From Monosporascus cannonballus (lineage: Eukaryota; Ascomycota; Sordariomycetes; Xylariales), in contig QJNS01000004.1 of assembly GCA_004154925.1 (NCBI GenBank), forward strand, positions 186,001-250,000: DNA of 64,000 nt. The letters run 5' to 3'. The notes under the pieces are model-generated. The model was not told where the DNA came from. It ran no database searches and saw only the letters and a list, made by a program, of their open reading frames with translations. Each line of letters begins with the position of its first letter. The stretch's first letter is position 1. Positions 1 to 11,900 of the stretch are shown here, in pieces. Both the position numbers and the translations under genes were made by a program.

Positions 1-284
1 TAAACCCGATATAAAAAACGAATTATGTAATAAGCTTAAGAGTTTTAAAAAGCTTAAAAAATTAAGCATTTTAAGTATCTTAAGCCATAAATACGATATA
101 TACTTATTATATCCATAGTTTAAATAATAACAGTTTATAATAACAATTCGCTACCTAAAACATCCTTAATATTATGAACCGTAACCAGTTGCTATATCCA
201 TTACTCAGAATCTTACGATACTCCTGCCAACATAAACCCGTACGACTATGGTTTAATAGTTGGTTAAACCCGTTAGACGTCACA
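1..284 (+). mobile_element. 3' end of a Gypsy LTR, rest outside window
   Basis: The segment ends in a block shared with the LTRs of the other family-A Gypsy elements (gate TTTAATAGTTGGTTAAACC, then CGTCACA). The LTR terminus CA falls at 284 and normal-composition DNA follows. The upstream part carries the same RIP-type AT decay as the other LTRs. The orientation is the same as the copy at 8553-15222. The 5' part and the target duplication lie outside the window, so a solo LTR cannot be told from a full element. Confidence 0.75.
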
Positions 285-591
285 CTTGGATAATGAAATC
301 TACTAGTACGCTTACATTAATTCGGGAGCGAGCATGGCTGTTGGCTTCCTTGTCAGTGCCGAACGGGTAGGCATGGAGAACGCTGATACAAGGTGGGTAA
401 AGTGGCTGTCTAGCAGTGGATGGATTGAATGGAATGACGGCCAGAAGAGAGCAATGCTCCTTAGCGGCGTAAAATCAGGTATGGTTTCGTCAGAGTGAGA
501 GAAGAGCATGAGAGTGCATGGCGTGGCTCAAAAGACAACTTCGTAGTTAAGGGGCTGAACGGAGGCGAGTCATGCGAGGCCCGATGTAGAG
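285..591. other. host DNA, no recognised gene
   Basis: Balanced base composition with two short overlapping open frames (312-509 minus, 495-692 plus) that I do not recognise. The second runs into the MITE at 592, so neither is a convincing gene. It probably holds eroded coding DNA. Confidence 0.4.
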
Positions 592-940
592 TAGGGTTTG
601 CAATGGGTACCCGTGGGTGGCGTAGGTATTTTTCAGTACTTATCCACCAACATATACTAACAAATAATTATTTCTCGATTGCGTATGATTAATTATATTA
701 ATAAGCAAATAAGTTTATATTTAAAAATTATCATTAATGTAGAATTTATATAATATAATATTTTATTATAATTATTTCTAACCGTAGTAAAAAATAATTT
801 AAATATATAAAAATAAATGTTAATAAATACGCACTACTCACGGATTACCTAGGACTACCCATTCGTGGATACCACTTTCCTGTCGTAGGTAGCTCATGGG
901 TGGAAATATTATCGTGGGTCAGTGGGTCGTGCACACCCTA
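592..940. mobile_element. hAT-type MITE, 349 bp (copy 1)
   Basis: Bounded by perfect 8-bp target duplications ATGTAGAG (584-591 and 941-948). The ends are short inverted repeats, TAGGGTTTGCA on the left and TGCACACCCTA on the right. Subterminal GGGTACCC and ACCCAC-type motifs occur on both sides of an AT-rich core with no coding capacity. An 8-bp duplication with short inverted repeats is characteristic of hAT elements. Two related copies lie at 45115 and 46185. Confidence 0.8.
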
Positions 941-948
941 ATGTAGAG

Positions 949-1983
949 TCTTTGGCTATTATTGGGCAGAGATACTGGAAGACGAGGATGAGGACTAGTA
1001 TTTCTGTCCTTGGCCATTTCGCCGTTTACAAACCTACTATGTAAAGGAGGGAAGATTCAGCTTTTGGGAAATTTTCCTAACGGCAGCACCCGTGCAAGAT
1101 ACCTTCCTCCAATCCTCTTTATCCCCCTCCCCTCTTTCTCCCTCTCCCTTTTTAAAAAGCATCTGTCATGACGGGACTACCGGGGTTACGCCAGCAAGCA
1201 ACCAAGCATCGGACCATATACTGGATACTAGCCTACGGGATAGGATAAGTCTTTAATCATTTGCGTCTCTTTGCAAGCAATCCTGCTCCGCCAACGTGAA
1301 ATAAGCTGCAAAGCACCAGGGACGCCAGCTCTATAGGAACGGTTGTATGGGCGGTGAACCCCTGAATACTACAGGAGAGCTGTGGCAACATCGCGTCTTC
1401 CTACTAGCCGACCCCGAGTTCATCAGCGTGGCCTCTTGTGAATTCTTTCATTAAGTCCGCCCAGGGAGATCACCAGGAGTCCCAGCGTCTACCTAGAAAC
1501 AGTCAGACAAGGCGCAGCTATATTTCAACCGGATGATGATAACGATGGGAGCATGCATGAGCTTTGGACTAGCCTAGATAGCGAAGATTTGCCAATGATC
1601 GCGTCCCAGACCAAGAGTGGCCGGAGTCTTATACCCTGGGATGAGGGGGTTGATTTCATGTAATTCTAACCTGCCTGGGGGGTGGAATGGTGAGCAGCGG
1701 GCAATAATAAGGACGGCGGTTGTTTATACCCGAGAGCGACATATACGTTACGCGTCAGATAAGCGCTGGTGGGAGAAATAAGATTGGGATCGATCTAGGC
1801 GAGCAAATCAAATTAAAAGATAATATGGTGAGGCTTACAAGGTGGTTAGGGATAGAGAGAAGCGACTGCGTCCAACTGCCAGATAGAAGATAGGGCACTG
1901 GAAACCATGGTTACTGTGGGCAATAGCTGCTGGCCAGTTCGCAGTTAGTCTCGCCGTCACCATCTTGGTATTCCATTCATACG
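949..1983. other. degraded host coding remnants
   Basis: Contains a pyrimidine-rich tract (about 1105-1150) that looks like a fungal core promoter, followed by a short ATG frame at 1169 that stops after some 25 codons. Around 1893-1983 a frame reads a strongly hydrophobic helix (about GQFAVSLAVTILVF), which is cut exactly where the TRIM-like element begins. No family recognised; several stops. It is probably one or more dead genes. Confidence 0.35.
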
Positions 1984-2057
1984 TGTCAGATCCTGAAGTG
2001 CCGAAAAATGTGAGGCCCCATACTATGGCGGGACATTATCAGGTCTTAAATATTACA
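1984..2057. repeat. 74-bp terminal repeat, left copy
   Basis: Shares the core GATCCTGAAGTGCCG and AAAAATGTGAGGCCCCA with the copies at 2344 and 46067. About nine tenths of positions agree by eye, and the differences are mostly transitions. Confidence 0.8.
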
Positions 2058-2343
2058 TACCCCCCCAGCTAAGAGATACTTGAAGCTGGAAAGTACTTTG
2101 TACTGCCGACAAACATCCTGTGACCCAATAGGCATTTCTAAAACCTGTTCCACAGGCGGCGGTAAGCTTTATATTATTGCGGCAACTAAAAAATAACCTA
2201 TTCGTTGGTCGAGTTCGGAATTAAACGCCTTATTACCAATATTAATCTGGCTCTAGGGTTTAACGAATATATATATATATATATATATCGTATTTAACGT
2301 ACCGAAATATGGGTTTAATTATTACGTTACGAGGACTCATAAC

Positions 2344-2417
2344 TGTTAGATCCTGAAATGCCGAAAAATGTGAGGCCCCACATTAAGGCGGGACATTATC
2401 AGGTCTTAAATATCACA
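2344..2417. repeat. 74-bp terminal repeat, right copy
   Basis: Direct repeat of 1984-2057. It has transition differences (for example TGTTAG for TGTCAG) and a slightly different central triplet block. Confidence 0.8.
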
Positions 2418-2640
2418 ATAGGTAGATTGAATAAAGAGCTGTTCCGAGGCTTAGTGAATGAAGGCAGGCGCCCAGCATGAGCGACGGGTTTATCGCGTAA
2501 AGGAAGTTGGTCGTTGTGCCATTTTCGAGGCACATGGTATTGCCCAGGACCTCGCATACGGCAACGCGCCAATTTGCAGAGATGAGTGTCATCATATCAG
2601 CCACGCAGGTCGTGGACAAAATAGTTGACATACTCCACAC
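2418..2640 (-). pseudogene. unrecognised hydrophobic coding remnant
   Basis: A minus-strand frame of about 75 codons reads through this stretch and is rich in Leu, Ala and Ser near its C-terminal half. It stops just inside the TRIM-like repeat, and its apparent start lies in a transposon-end-like motif (2611-2640), so neither end is native. No family recognised. It may be part of the gene whose hydrophobic helix is seen before 1984, but the strands differ, so this is unsure. Confidence 0.25.
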
Positions 2641-2842
2641 TGCTTCAAGGCAACTTATTCCGGTATAACTACTCGGAAAAGTTGCAAAAAAAAAAAAAGA
2701 ACCAAAAAGCTAAAAAGAAAAAAGTGATTAATATCGTTACCCTGCCTATTTATTAAGCTATTAAATAATGTATATTCTGAAGTGGGTAGATATATAATGG
2801 GGTGAGAGTAAAGTGTGACAATTATTTTGTCCACGACCAGCC
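2607..2842. repeat. two outward-facing Tc1-like end motifs
   Basis: GGTCGTGGACAAAATAGTTG (from 2610) and its inverse ATTATTTTGTCCACGACC (from 2821) lie 170 bp apart with an A-rich spacer. A third related motif, AACTATTTTGTCC, is at 54415. TTTTGTCC-type ends are common in fungal Tc1/mariner elements. The geometry (ends pointing toward each other's outside) suggests remnants of two elements, not one short MITE. No transposase frame was found beside them. Confidence 0.35.
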
Positions 2843-4249
2843 ACGTCTGTGTCCTTAAGCTGCGGCATCACTACCCGCCGGCACGCACCATGTGGCGCTG
2901 AAACAATCCCGAGGAACGAGCAGCCTGTAGGACGCAAATGATCCTGCAATAGAAGCCGGTCGCATCCTGCAGGGTGTAGCAGCAAGTGTTGACCCATGGA
3001 TTGTAAGTCGGATATCCCGAATTCCCGGCCTAGAGTGACCTCGATGCCAGTTCACGGCTCTGGTGGTGGGAGGCAATGTGTCCGGCACGTCATTGGACAT
3101 AAGTAGATGTCCTGACCCACGTCCCGATGACCGAGCCCGACGGCGGCGCTGTTTCCAGCGGATAACGCCTGGAGGAAGGGCTGCTAGGACCGGCGACGGA
3201 CTCGCAGGAGTCGCGTTGTTCATCGCATACTCTCGCTGGTCACGCAGCACGGCGCCGGGGCAGGCCGCGGCGTTTCGGAGCGTTGGGGGGCTCGTTAGTC
3301 CGTTGCCTCTGCATTATACGTAGACACGTTCGAGCTGTAACTTCTAGAAGTCATTGTACCAAGCCACGGACTACTAGTCTATACCTAGGCGGCCGCTATG
3401 GCTCATATGGCAGAAAGCATCAGGATAACTTTGTTCTGCGCGTTGCTCTCTTCACTCCTGAAGCGCAGACACCGGAGATTCGCTTTCTGGAGGCTGAGTC
3501 GTTAGCGATATTAGCTTCTATTTTTAACAGCGCTAGTAAGTGTTCGCTCGTGGCTCTGTTCTTGGACTTCGGTTTGGCGAGCCGTACCATTGGGCGGCGC
3601 CAATACCGCTTCAAGTTAGCGCTTATCTGCATCTCTCAGCAAGTGGCGCTGGCGGTGGCCCTAGTCTAACTCCTGTATGGGTAGGAGATGAAATTGGTGG
3701 TGAATGGATGGGCCTTTGGAGTTCGCCCGAACCCCTGATCCATTACAGCTACTTGTGGCCCAAGATGACGCTACCGACTACCGGTATGATCTTCACTGTC
3801 ATAACCTTATCAGAGTTTGCTCGTTTTCTCGGCATCACATCTTTCGCAATCCGCGTTCGTTAGTCCCACATGTCGTGCCATGCACATGTGGTCATACGTT
3901 GAAGATCTTTCGAGCATTCCATACTGTCTATAATTTTCTAGTATTTATTTCACCTCTAGCGTCCTAAGCAATGAAAAATGGAGCAGCTGCACACAAGCAA
4001 TATTTTCTCGTGTCGCGAATGACGAATGCCTCCGCCCAGTGCCCTGTCGAACTAGGCAATTATGGTTCCGCCACCCCAGCCTATTCGGGGCAAGCGTCGC
4101 CTGAGTAACATGATCCGGCGTGAAGCCGGCTCAACTGGCTCAGGGGAAATTTCCTGCCGCAGAGCCTTGGCTACCACCTGATACTACCCCTGAACAAGGG
4201 GCCGCTTTTCACAGGTGGACGGCGCGCCTGAGATGCTGGGATCATTACG
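2843..4249. other. GC-balanced region, coding-like but unassigned
   Basis: Several frames stay open here (minus 2855-3250; plus 3283-3669, 3540-3863 and 3704-3967), but they overlap in different frames and none gives a protein I recognise. Composition is normal, so this is host DNA that has largely escaped RIP. The frames could be exons of one or two decayed genes. I assign no function. Confidence 0.3.
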
Positions 4250-4292
4250 TTGAAACATCGAGGCGAACGCCAATGCCGACTTAGCCGCTCTG

Positions 4293-4303
4293 GTTATATA
4301 ACA
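4293..4303 (+). promoter_or_regulatory. possible TATA box of the tyrosinase gene
   Basis: GTTATATAAC lies about 105 bp upstream of the chosen ATG at 4400. A pyrimidine tract ending in GACAG directly precedes the ATG (4380-4399), which could be a leader or the 3' splice site of a 5'-UTR intron. Confidence 0.4.
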
Positions 4304-4399
4304 GGTGGTCGCCATGGCCAGCAGGATGACCAGTGCTGGTTCTTCTCCTCTGCCCGCGAGCCGCCAAGCCCAACAAATATTTTTTTTCTTTTTGACAGA

Positions 4400-6371
4400 A
4401 TGAAGTCAGCCGTTCTTTACCAAGTCCTCGCTGGGGGCGCTGCATTGTCCGCCGCCAAGCCCTGCCCGAAGCGAGTAGTCGTTCCTTTCCCTGAAAAGTT
4501 CGAGACAGCCACACTCGAGGAAGCCCAGGCTGCAGCCGCAGATGATCCCGGTTTCCAAGAGTATATTGCCAATCTCACGGAGAGTGGCAATGTCATTCCT
4601 GATGATGCTCTCGACGGCACTTACTATGCAACTCCTGATGCTGTTCATGGCGGATCTCAGAACACTTCATTCGCTATAGTTCACGACAAAGATTCAGACA
4701 GTATTACCCTCGTTATAGGTCATGACGGAACAACTCGCAATGTTACGTTCGGTATACCACATGGTAAAACTCACCACGACACTCACAATACAACTATCCG
4801 CCCAATCGACGATGGATCTCTTTACCCAACGTACCCCACATACCCGACTTCCCCAACGCAGAAGGGAGGTCACGGCTCAACTCAAGATGGAACCCCTAAT
4901 GAAACCGAGGATGGGTCGGACGGAGTCGATGATGCCGAGGATAATGTCAAGGATCGCAACGATAACGGGGCCACTCACTCAATCACCCTGTCTACAAGTG
5001 AGATCCAGAGCTCGCTTGAGGGCAAGGCCAGTTCCACGATCAGTTCCTCCGCTAGCGAAACACAGAGCTCGGTTGAGGAGGAGGCCTCTTCTACCTTCGC
5101 CTCTTCTACCAGCCAGACTCTTAGCTCGGCGGAATCTCCCATGGTCACTTCCTCTACCAGCCAGACTCATAGCTCGTCTGAAGCCTCGGCGATCACTCCC
5201 GCCAGCCAGACTCATAGCTCCTCAGAAACCCTGGCGATCACTCCCTCCGCCAGCCAGACTCATAGCTCATCTCGGACCTCCACTATCTCTTCCTCCGTAA
5301 GCAAGACCATCAGCTCCGATGCCACTCTCCCCACCAATCCCCCCGCCAACGGGACTGAAAATACTGTGGGCTGCACGAACCCGGAAGTCCTCGTGGAGTG
5401 GCGGAATATGAAGACTGCTGACAAGAAGTCTTTTGTTACGGCCATTCGATGCTTGTAAGTTGCTGCTGATCCTGCACGCTCATTACATCTGCCGACGTTA
5501 GCTCCTGCCCCTTTGCGTGGTTGCTAATAGTTGGCTTTAAAGGATGGACAAGCCCCCGACTGGTCTGACTGGAGTAGCAAAAAGCCGATATGAAGAACTG
5601 GTGTGGGCGCACCAGACGCAGGCCAGCAACATCCACATGTCTTCAATCTTCCTGCCTTGGCATCGGTATTACACCAACGTGTTCCACAGACTTCTGCGCG
5701 AGGAATGTGGATATACGGCGCCGATCCCGTGGTGGGATGAGACCAAGGACACCGGTAACTTCGCCGCTTCCGGCTTGTTCACCGCCGACTACTTCGGTTC
5801 CATGCCCGAGGTTACGAGAACCGGCATGGGCACATGCATCACGGATGGCGTCAGTAGATCCCCGTGAGCCTTTCGTCTCGAGCAGCTTGTGACTAACTGC
5901 TATGTCTAGGCTTTTGCCGATAAGAGGTTGAATATCGGACCTGGATTCTCTAACCGGGATCACTGTCTCTCCCGCGGTGAGGATAGGTCAATGACGAGAC
6001 ATGTTAGCAAGGCCTACGTCGATACCTGCGTATCCCGCACTGCCTACGACGATATGCGGACCTGCGTGGAGAGTGGTCCGCACGCATATGGTCACAACGG
6101 CTGCGGTCCTGTGATGGCTGACGCAGTCGCCTCGCCGAGCGACCCCCTTTTCTTCATGCACCATACCTTTGTCGACCATGCCTGGAAGTCGTGGCAGGAT
6201 AAGGCAGCGGTGCGCTCGACATCCATCAGCGGTTGCGCCGATAGGTCCCGCTCCTGCACCCCTCTGACGCTCGCCACTAGTCTCTCGTCACTCGGCGTGG
6301 AGGCCGATGTCAAGGTCCAAGACATCCTCGACACCGAGGGCGGCTTTCTGTGCTATAAGTACGACTATTAA
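4400..6371 (+). CDS. secreted tyrosinase with Ser/Thr-rich N-terminal extension
   Basis: Type-3 copper oxidase that should hydroxylate or oxidise phenols with O2. CDS join 4400-5454, 5543-5849, 5910-6371; both introns are GT-AG (88 and 60 bp) and the product is 607 residues. Residues 1-19 look like a signal peptide. A Pro/Thr/Tyr-rich stretch and a Ser/Thr-rich segment (about 191-314, with repeats around SQTHSSSE) precede the catalytic part. Copper site A: His375, His383 and His392 in FLPWHRYY. Copper site B: His512, His516 and His539 in DPLFFMHHTFVD, which fits the family signature. The ATG at 4400 is preferred over an in-frame one at 4250 because it gives the signal peptide. The catalytic domain (about 345-607) is standard; the long mucin-like N-terminus is unusual and may be O-glycosylated. 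The substrate cannot be told. The gene faces the FAD pseudogene tail to tail. Confidence 0.88.
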
Positions 6372-6695
6372 TCTCAACTAGGCCGACCCGCCGAACGCAA
6401 GTAGGCCTCCTAGATTATGGAGAGCCGAAATGGCTGGCCCTACCCTCGGTTAGGGAACATCTCATTGTAACATGGCGGTTACGATGACTTCCTCTACGGA
6501 CTTCCTCTTTGTCTCAAGGTCACTTAGTCATATTTGTAATATTGTGTAAATAATAGATACCCGAAAGTATTGCAGATGTTCCTCGGTATTGGCAGCTCCC
6601 CAGAGTTATCTACTATGCCACTGCTCTTGTGCTGTTCAGGATGCTGCCTAGTCCCTGAACAGAATGGGACACCGTGCTCTCAGTACCTAAGATGT
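6372..6695. other. intergenic region between convergent genes
   Basis: 324 bp between the stop of the tyrosinase gene and the stop of the minus-strand FAD oxidoreductase gene. AT-rich stretches such as AATAATAG near 6550 could serve as 3'-end signals. No gene seen. Confidence 0.5.
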
Positions 6696-7607
6696 TTATG
6701 ACCAATTGGCGCTGTCGATAGGGATAGCGTGGTATCCGTTGAATTGTCCGTTTGGATCACAGTTTCTTTTTAGCGAGCTCAGGCGCTCGTGGCGCCATTC
6801 GTCATACCCGTACAATGCAGAGAGAGATACATCGTCATGTCCATAATTTTGATACACCAACTGGTCGTATCCAGAGTTCTCGGATTGAGCCAATATGTCG
6901 AGCCATCCATGAGCAAAGTCGTAGGCAACGCCCGCTACCGTGTCTTCGGTGTAGCCCATTTCCAAAACGACTAGGTCATTTATCTCATCGCGCTGATGGA
7001 AGGCGGAGTAGTCGTTAGGCAGTGCGCTCACGCCCTCCTGGCCGAAAGTCTCGATCAGCACTATGCTCCTGTTCAAGCCTGGGTAGGCGACAACTAGTTC
7101 GGAAAACGAGTCATAGATCTCGCGATATGTGCTCATCGGTAGGTCCCTTGAGGCCAGGCTGTGCATTTTGTGTCGAAGACCGGTCTGGTAATTGGCGGCC
7201 ACGCCACCCCCAGCCGATTGGGACGGCAAGTCTACCCATGGGATTAATGACTCGTTGAATGTGAGACTCAAAGGGGCAATAATTGGGCATATCTCCGGCC
7301 TTCCGCTTCCGGGCCAGCGTACACTAGGCCGAGGGCGATGATTACCTTGGGATAGTAGCGATAGACTGTCAGTATCGGCTTCTTTGTCATAATTTTAAGA
7401 CTTAGCCCATCCCGGAACTCACCTCGAGTGACTCGACATCGACCGTGAAAAGCGTGATGATGGCCAATGCTGGGTCCATACCAGGCGTCAAAGACTTTAT
7501 GGTATCAATGACAGTCTCAAGCGATTCGCCGGTGAAAGTCATGTCCACGTTATAATGCATTCCATTGTTGGAAGCAGGATACGTCTCGAATGTCGTCTTG
7601 ATGACTA

Positions 7608-8470
7608 AGGCGGCACCCCGATCAACGCCCCACCCCCTCAACGCGGCGGCGATTTCCCATACAAAATCGGCAAAATCGCTATATTTTCAATAATACTTTA
7701 AAATTCGAATAAAAATCAGAAAAGTAAGCGGCCTTTAATACTATTATTAGGTTTAAGCCCTTTACCGACTAAGCATAGTTAGAAAATTGTAATAATTATA
7801 GAATATTTTTAGGTATTTTATTATATTTGAAATTACGTTTTGTTATACATTATATATGTACTAAGAAAAAAATTAATAGCTTTCTCAATTTCAAATATAC
7901 TAAAAAGATATTTAGTGTATTATTATTTGTTTATAAAAGCTGTATAATTAGGTTTTCTAATTTTTAATATCTTTATTAAATATAAAGATATAATATAAAA
8001 CGTAAAAGTGGAGTAAAAATAAAGAATATTATATGTAAGAAAAATGATATTATATTTTCAAATAATAATAACGTAACGAATAATACATATATATATATAA
8101 TATTTTAATACCTTATAGAAAACTAACTAAAGTTAAACTAAATAAAAAAGATTTATTTTTATTTATTTTGTTACGTATTTATTCATAACTAAATTTATTC
8201 GTCTCATCTTAACATTTTGCCCTACAATTTGTATGTAAAGATGTTAACGTTTGATTTTGTCAACTTTAAATATAATTTTCTTGCTATAAATATAAATATT
8301 TTTTAATGATATTGGATATATCCTCCTATTTTAAGGTTTTAATCGTTATTTCGTCGTCCGTTTCTTAATACGTATTTTTGTTAATTAGTTATAAATATGC
8401 AGTTTTGTTGATTTTTTATGGGAAATGGCGGCGCGTTGGGGGAGTGGGGCATTGATCGGGGTGCCGCCTT
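7608..8470. mobile_element. 863-bp TA-flanked MITE with ~70-bp inverted repeats
   Basis: Left end AGGCGGCACCCCGATCAACG and right end (reverse complement) AAGGCGGCACCCCGATCAAT match for about 70 bp with a few differences. TA flanks both sides (7606-7607, 8471-8472), as in Tc1/mariner insertions. The core is AT-rich and RIP-like, with no open frame. It sits inside the FAD gene: FAD-gene codons (VIKTTF) start right after its left boundary and remnants of the same domain resume at its right boundary. Confidence 0.75.
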
Positions 8471-8552
8471 TACTAAAATTCTGACCAGCGCCGGCACACC
8501 CCACTGCACCACCCTGAGTCAGTTATTGTTTTTTCCAAGCATCTTGGCCAGG

Positions 8553-8932
8553 TGTTACGACCTGACAAGCCACGGCCTCCAGGAACGGTCGCAACGGAGA
8601 AGGCCAAGAAAACTATGTAGATTAGGTTACGTAATGGATCACCAGCTTACTGGTGGTAAACCAGTAAGCCGAATCATTATCTTATTTGTAATAATCCAGT
8701 TAAAAATATATATATATATATATATATATTAATTCCATAATTTAAATAATTTTAGCTTGTAATATTTATTAATACCAAATATTTATATTATAATATTATT
8801 ATTTAAAATATTCTTAATATTACGAAACGTAATATGTTATTATATATATTATTTAGATTTTTATAACATTTTTATTAATATAAATCCGTTAACTTAAAGT
8901 TTAATAATTAGTTAAACCGTTTAGCCGTTATA
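8553..8932 (+). repeat. 5' LTR of R0
   Basis: Starts TGTTACGACCTGACAAG and ends CGTTATA (ancestral CGTCACA). Its outer ~130 bp are almost unmutated, while the inner part is strongly AT-shifted. An (AT)n run lies near 8709-8730. Confidence 0.92.
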
Positions 8933-11900
8933 CGTTATAAGTTTTTATTTAATAATATCGTTAAATTTTAAGTAATATTTAATATTGTTAAAATATTAAT
9001 TAATATTGAGAAAATTTTTACTTAATAATTTTAAGTTTAAATTTGGAAATTAAAAGAAAAGTTCGATAATTTAGGGTTACGTTATTTACTTAATCCTTTT
9101 TCGTTCGTATAAAGCTAAAAAAATTAAAACTTTACGATAAAAAAAGTAACCCTTAAACCTTTTTAATTTAAATACGAATTTACTTTTATTTTTTGGACTT
9201 AAGTAATTTAACGGATATGGTCTTAATAATAAAAATATGCCTAATAAGAAATACGGTTAATTAATTTAAGCTTATTATGAAAATTTTTTAAAAATAAAAA
9301 AATAAATAAGGAAAATTTTATTAACGAAATCTTTTTAATTTATACCAATTTCGAAAATAAAGTACGCGATAATTTCGGTAATCCGGATAAAAAATAATTA
9401 ACGGTTTAATAATTTTTATAATTCCGACAAAAAAAAACCTGTATCCAAATATGCCGTAATTTCCAAAAATTTTACGGTTAAGGCCAGATGCGGAAATAAT
9501 AAAGTTAACGTTTTTATCGATATATTTTATAAAAAATTAAAAGATAATATAAAGGATAAAATTATTTAGATCGAATAATTAATTATTTTAAATTAGTATA
9601 TCGTAAAAGTAATTAAGATTAATAATTAATAGTTTAAAAAACGATAAGAAAAAAAAAGATAATACGTTTTATATTCGAGATATAAATCTAATTAAAGGAA
9701 AAAAAAGATTTATTTTTTATTTTTTATAAAATGGTATTAGGATTTATGGAATTCGGCGTTACCCATAAATAGAATTAAAGTTAAATTAAATATTTTAATT
9801 GCGGTAAAATGGGATATAAAGTTTATACATATAAAAAACCTAAAAAGATTACGATAAAATAATTAAACCCTTATATTAAAAAAATAATTTAAAAATAGTT
9901 AAGGAAATAATGGCAAAATTATTAATATAATTTAAGCTAAGTATATATTAGGCTTACAACAAAAGGTTTAACCGGGATTATTACGATAAAAGATTTGACG
10001 AAAAATGCGAAAAACTAAAAAGTTAACTTAATAAATATCGTAAATATAACAAAAAACGTTATAAGGATAATTATACGAATACCGAGATTAAACAAAAAAA
10101 CTTTGTTTCGGAATATTTAATCGATACGGTAAAATGTACGCCATATATTATTAATAACGAAAATATTTTGATTACGAAAAATAAAAATAATATATTTACG
10201 TATAAATTATTTGAATATATTATAAGGGATTCGATTTTTCAAACCGTACCGGGCATAATAAAAATAATAAATAATAATATCGATAGTTTCGAATCATAAC
10301 CCCAGGAAATATTTTATAATTGGTCGAAATAAAAAATTAGCCTAAAAAATAATGCCTATAAAAAAACCCTTTTTATTATTATAGATAATATAATTACCAA
10401 ACGGAAAAAAATTAATTTAACGTACGGTAAAAAACTATTATTAAAAAATTATTACGGATTTCCATTTTTAATTAATATTTATTGTAAATTCCAAAAGAAT
10501 TATTAAGAAAAAAATACGTTACTTTATAAAAATCTTTTAAAACGATAACCGAAATAACGCATAATAAAATATAATTACAAATATAAAAAAATAATTTATT
10601 TAATAAAGAAAGGATTTATAAAAAAATCAGGAATAATTAATATAGTTCGAAAAAATAATATACCGATAATAACGATAAATATAAAAACTTAATACGCTAA
10701 ACGAAAAAATATAAGTAAAATTCGATAAATTCGAATATAAATTAAAAAAAAGCATTACCAGTAGAAAATTGCAAAATAACAAAATTTAAAAAGATTAAAA
10801 GGAATTCACGAAAAAGGTTTTAAACGTAATAATAAAAAACGTTAATAATCTTATTATTTTGGATACACGAATTAAAATATATTAATATATTGCAATAATG
10901 GATTACGGAGCTTTAGGCGGAAATTATATTATACCGGATATAGTTAATAAATTTAAATTATTATAAAAATATAAATTAAGACTTTATATAATAGTAAATA
11001 CCAAAAGTTAGGAATTCGTTTACGATACCAGAAAAATTATATGCAAAATTAATTATTTCGAAAGTTTTATTTAAGAATAATATTAAACGGTTAATTTCGA
11101 TATTATTTTATTTCGAAATTATAATATAATTTTAAGATTATTATGGATACGTTAATACGGAGTTTTAATTAACGGCGGAATTAATTAGATAAAATTTCTT
11201 TTATTTCTTATTAAAAAAAAAAGTTAAAATCTTAATATTTAATTAATAATGGCGACAAATATAAGCATAAAAATACGATAAATATTTTATTATTTAAAGA
11301 AATAAAATAAAAAAACGGGTATTAAAAAATACGACGTATCGTTATTATTATTAAAGCGAAATTAAAGCAATTAAATAATAATTTAAAATAATAAGAATAA
11401 TAACCCAAAAAATTAGATAGTTTAATTAATATATTATTATAATATTATAAATACGAATAGTTTTTCAAGAAAGAATTTAATATAAAATTATTAAAAAATA
11501 ACGAATAAAATTATAAAATAATCTTTAAAAAAGATTTTCGACAAAGTTCTACCTTATTTATAACTTTAATAAAATAAATTACATATTTTCAAAAAATACC
11601 TAGAAAATCGATTATAAAGAAATGGATTTAATTTTCGAAATTATTAATAAAATACTTTATATTTTTTGAACCTAAAAAAATAGAAAATTATAACTTATAA
11701 TTAATTATCGATAATTAAATAATATTATAATTAAAAATTAAATATTATTATTTCTGATTACGGAACTAAAAAACCGATTTTATAGAATTAAATAATTTAT
11801 AATATTTGATTTCAAAAATAAATATAATGTTATTAAGATAAAAAAAGAATACGAATACAAAATAACTTTTAAAATAAAATACAGATTATGTAAATATTTA

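Larger units (their letters stand above)
1984..2417. mobile_element. TRIM-like element with 74-bp direct terminal repeats
   Basis: Two direct 74-bp repeats (1984-2057 and 2344-2417) start with TGT and end with ACA. They flank 286 bp with no coding capacity and an (AT)n run near 2268-2288. The outer flanks ATACG and ATAGG differ at one of five positions, as expected for an old 5-bp target duplication. A single copy with a perfect duplication lies at 46067-46140. No clear primer-binding site or polypurine tract was seen, so the LTR class is inferred from termini, duplication and solo form. Confidence 0.6.

Noticed and set aside
2268..2288. (AT)n run as a replication origin or centromere signal
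   Set aside because: A short dinucleotide run inside the TRIM-like element; similar runs occur in LTRs (8709-8730), and there is no other origin feature.
2761..3323. Two overlapping minus-strand proteins and one plus-strand protein in GC-rich DNA
   Set aside because: The frames overlap each other, show no family features and start or end at arbitrary points; kept only as unassigned coding-like DNA.
3540..3660. A DFG-like motif (LFLDFGLAS) suggesting a protein kinase
   Set aside because: No HRD, glycine loop or APE motif appears in frame near it; a chance match.
7402..7641. A self-contained minus-strand protein starting MRGWGVDRGAAL
   Set aside because: The first residues come from the inverted repeat of the MITE; the same sequence appears inverted at 8418-8470. 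The true gene upstream reads through the other side of the MITE.
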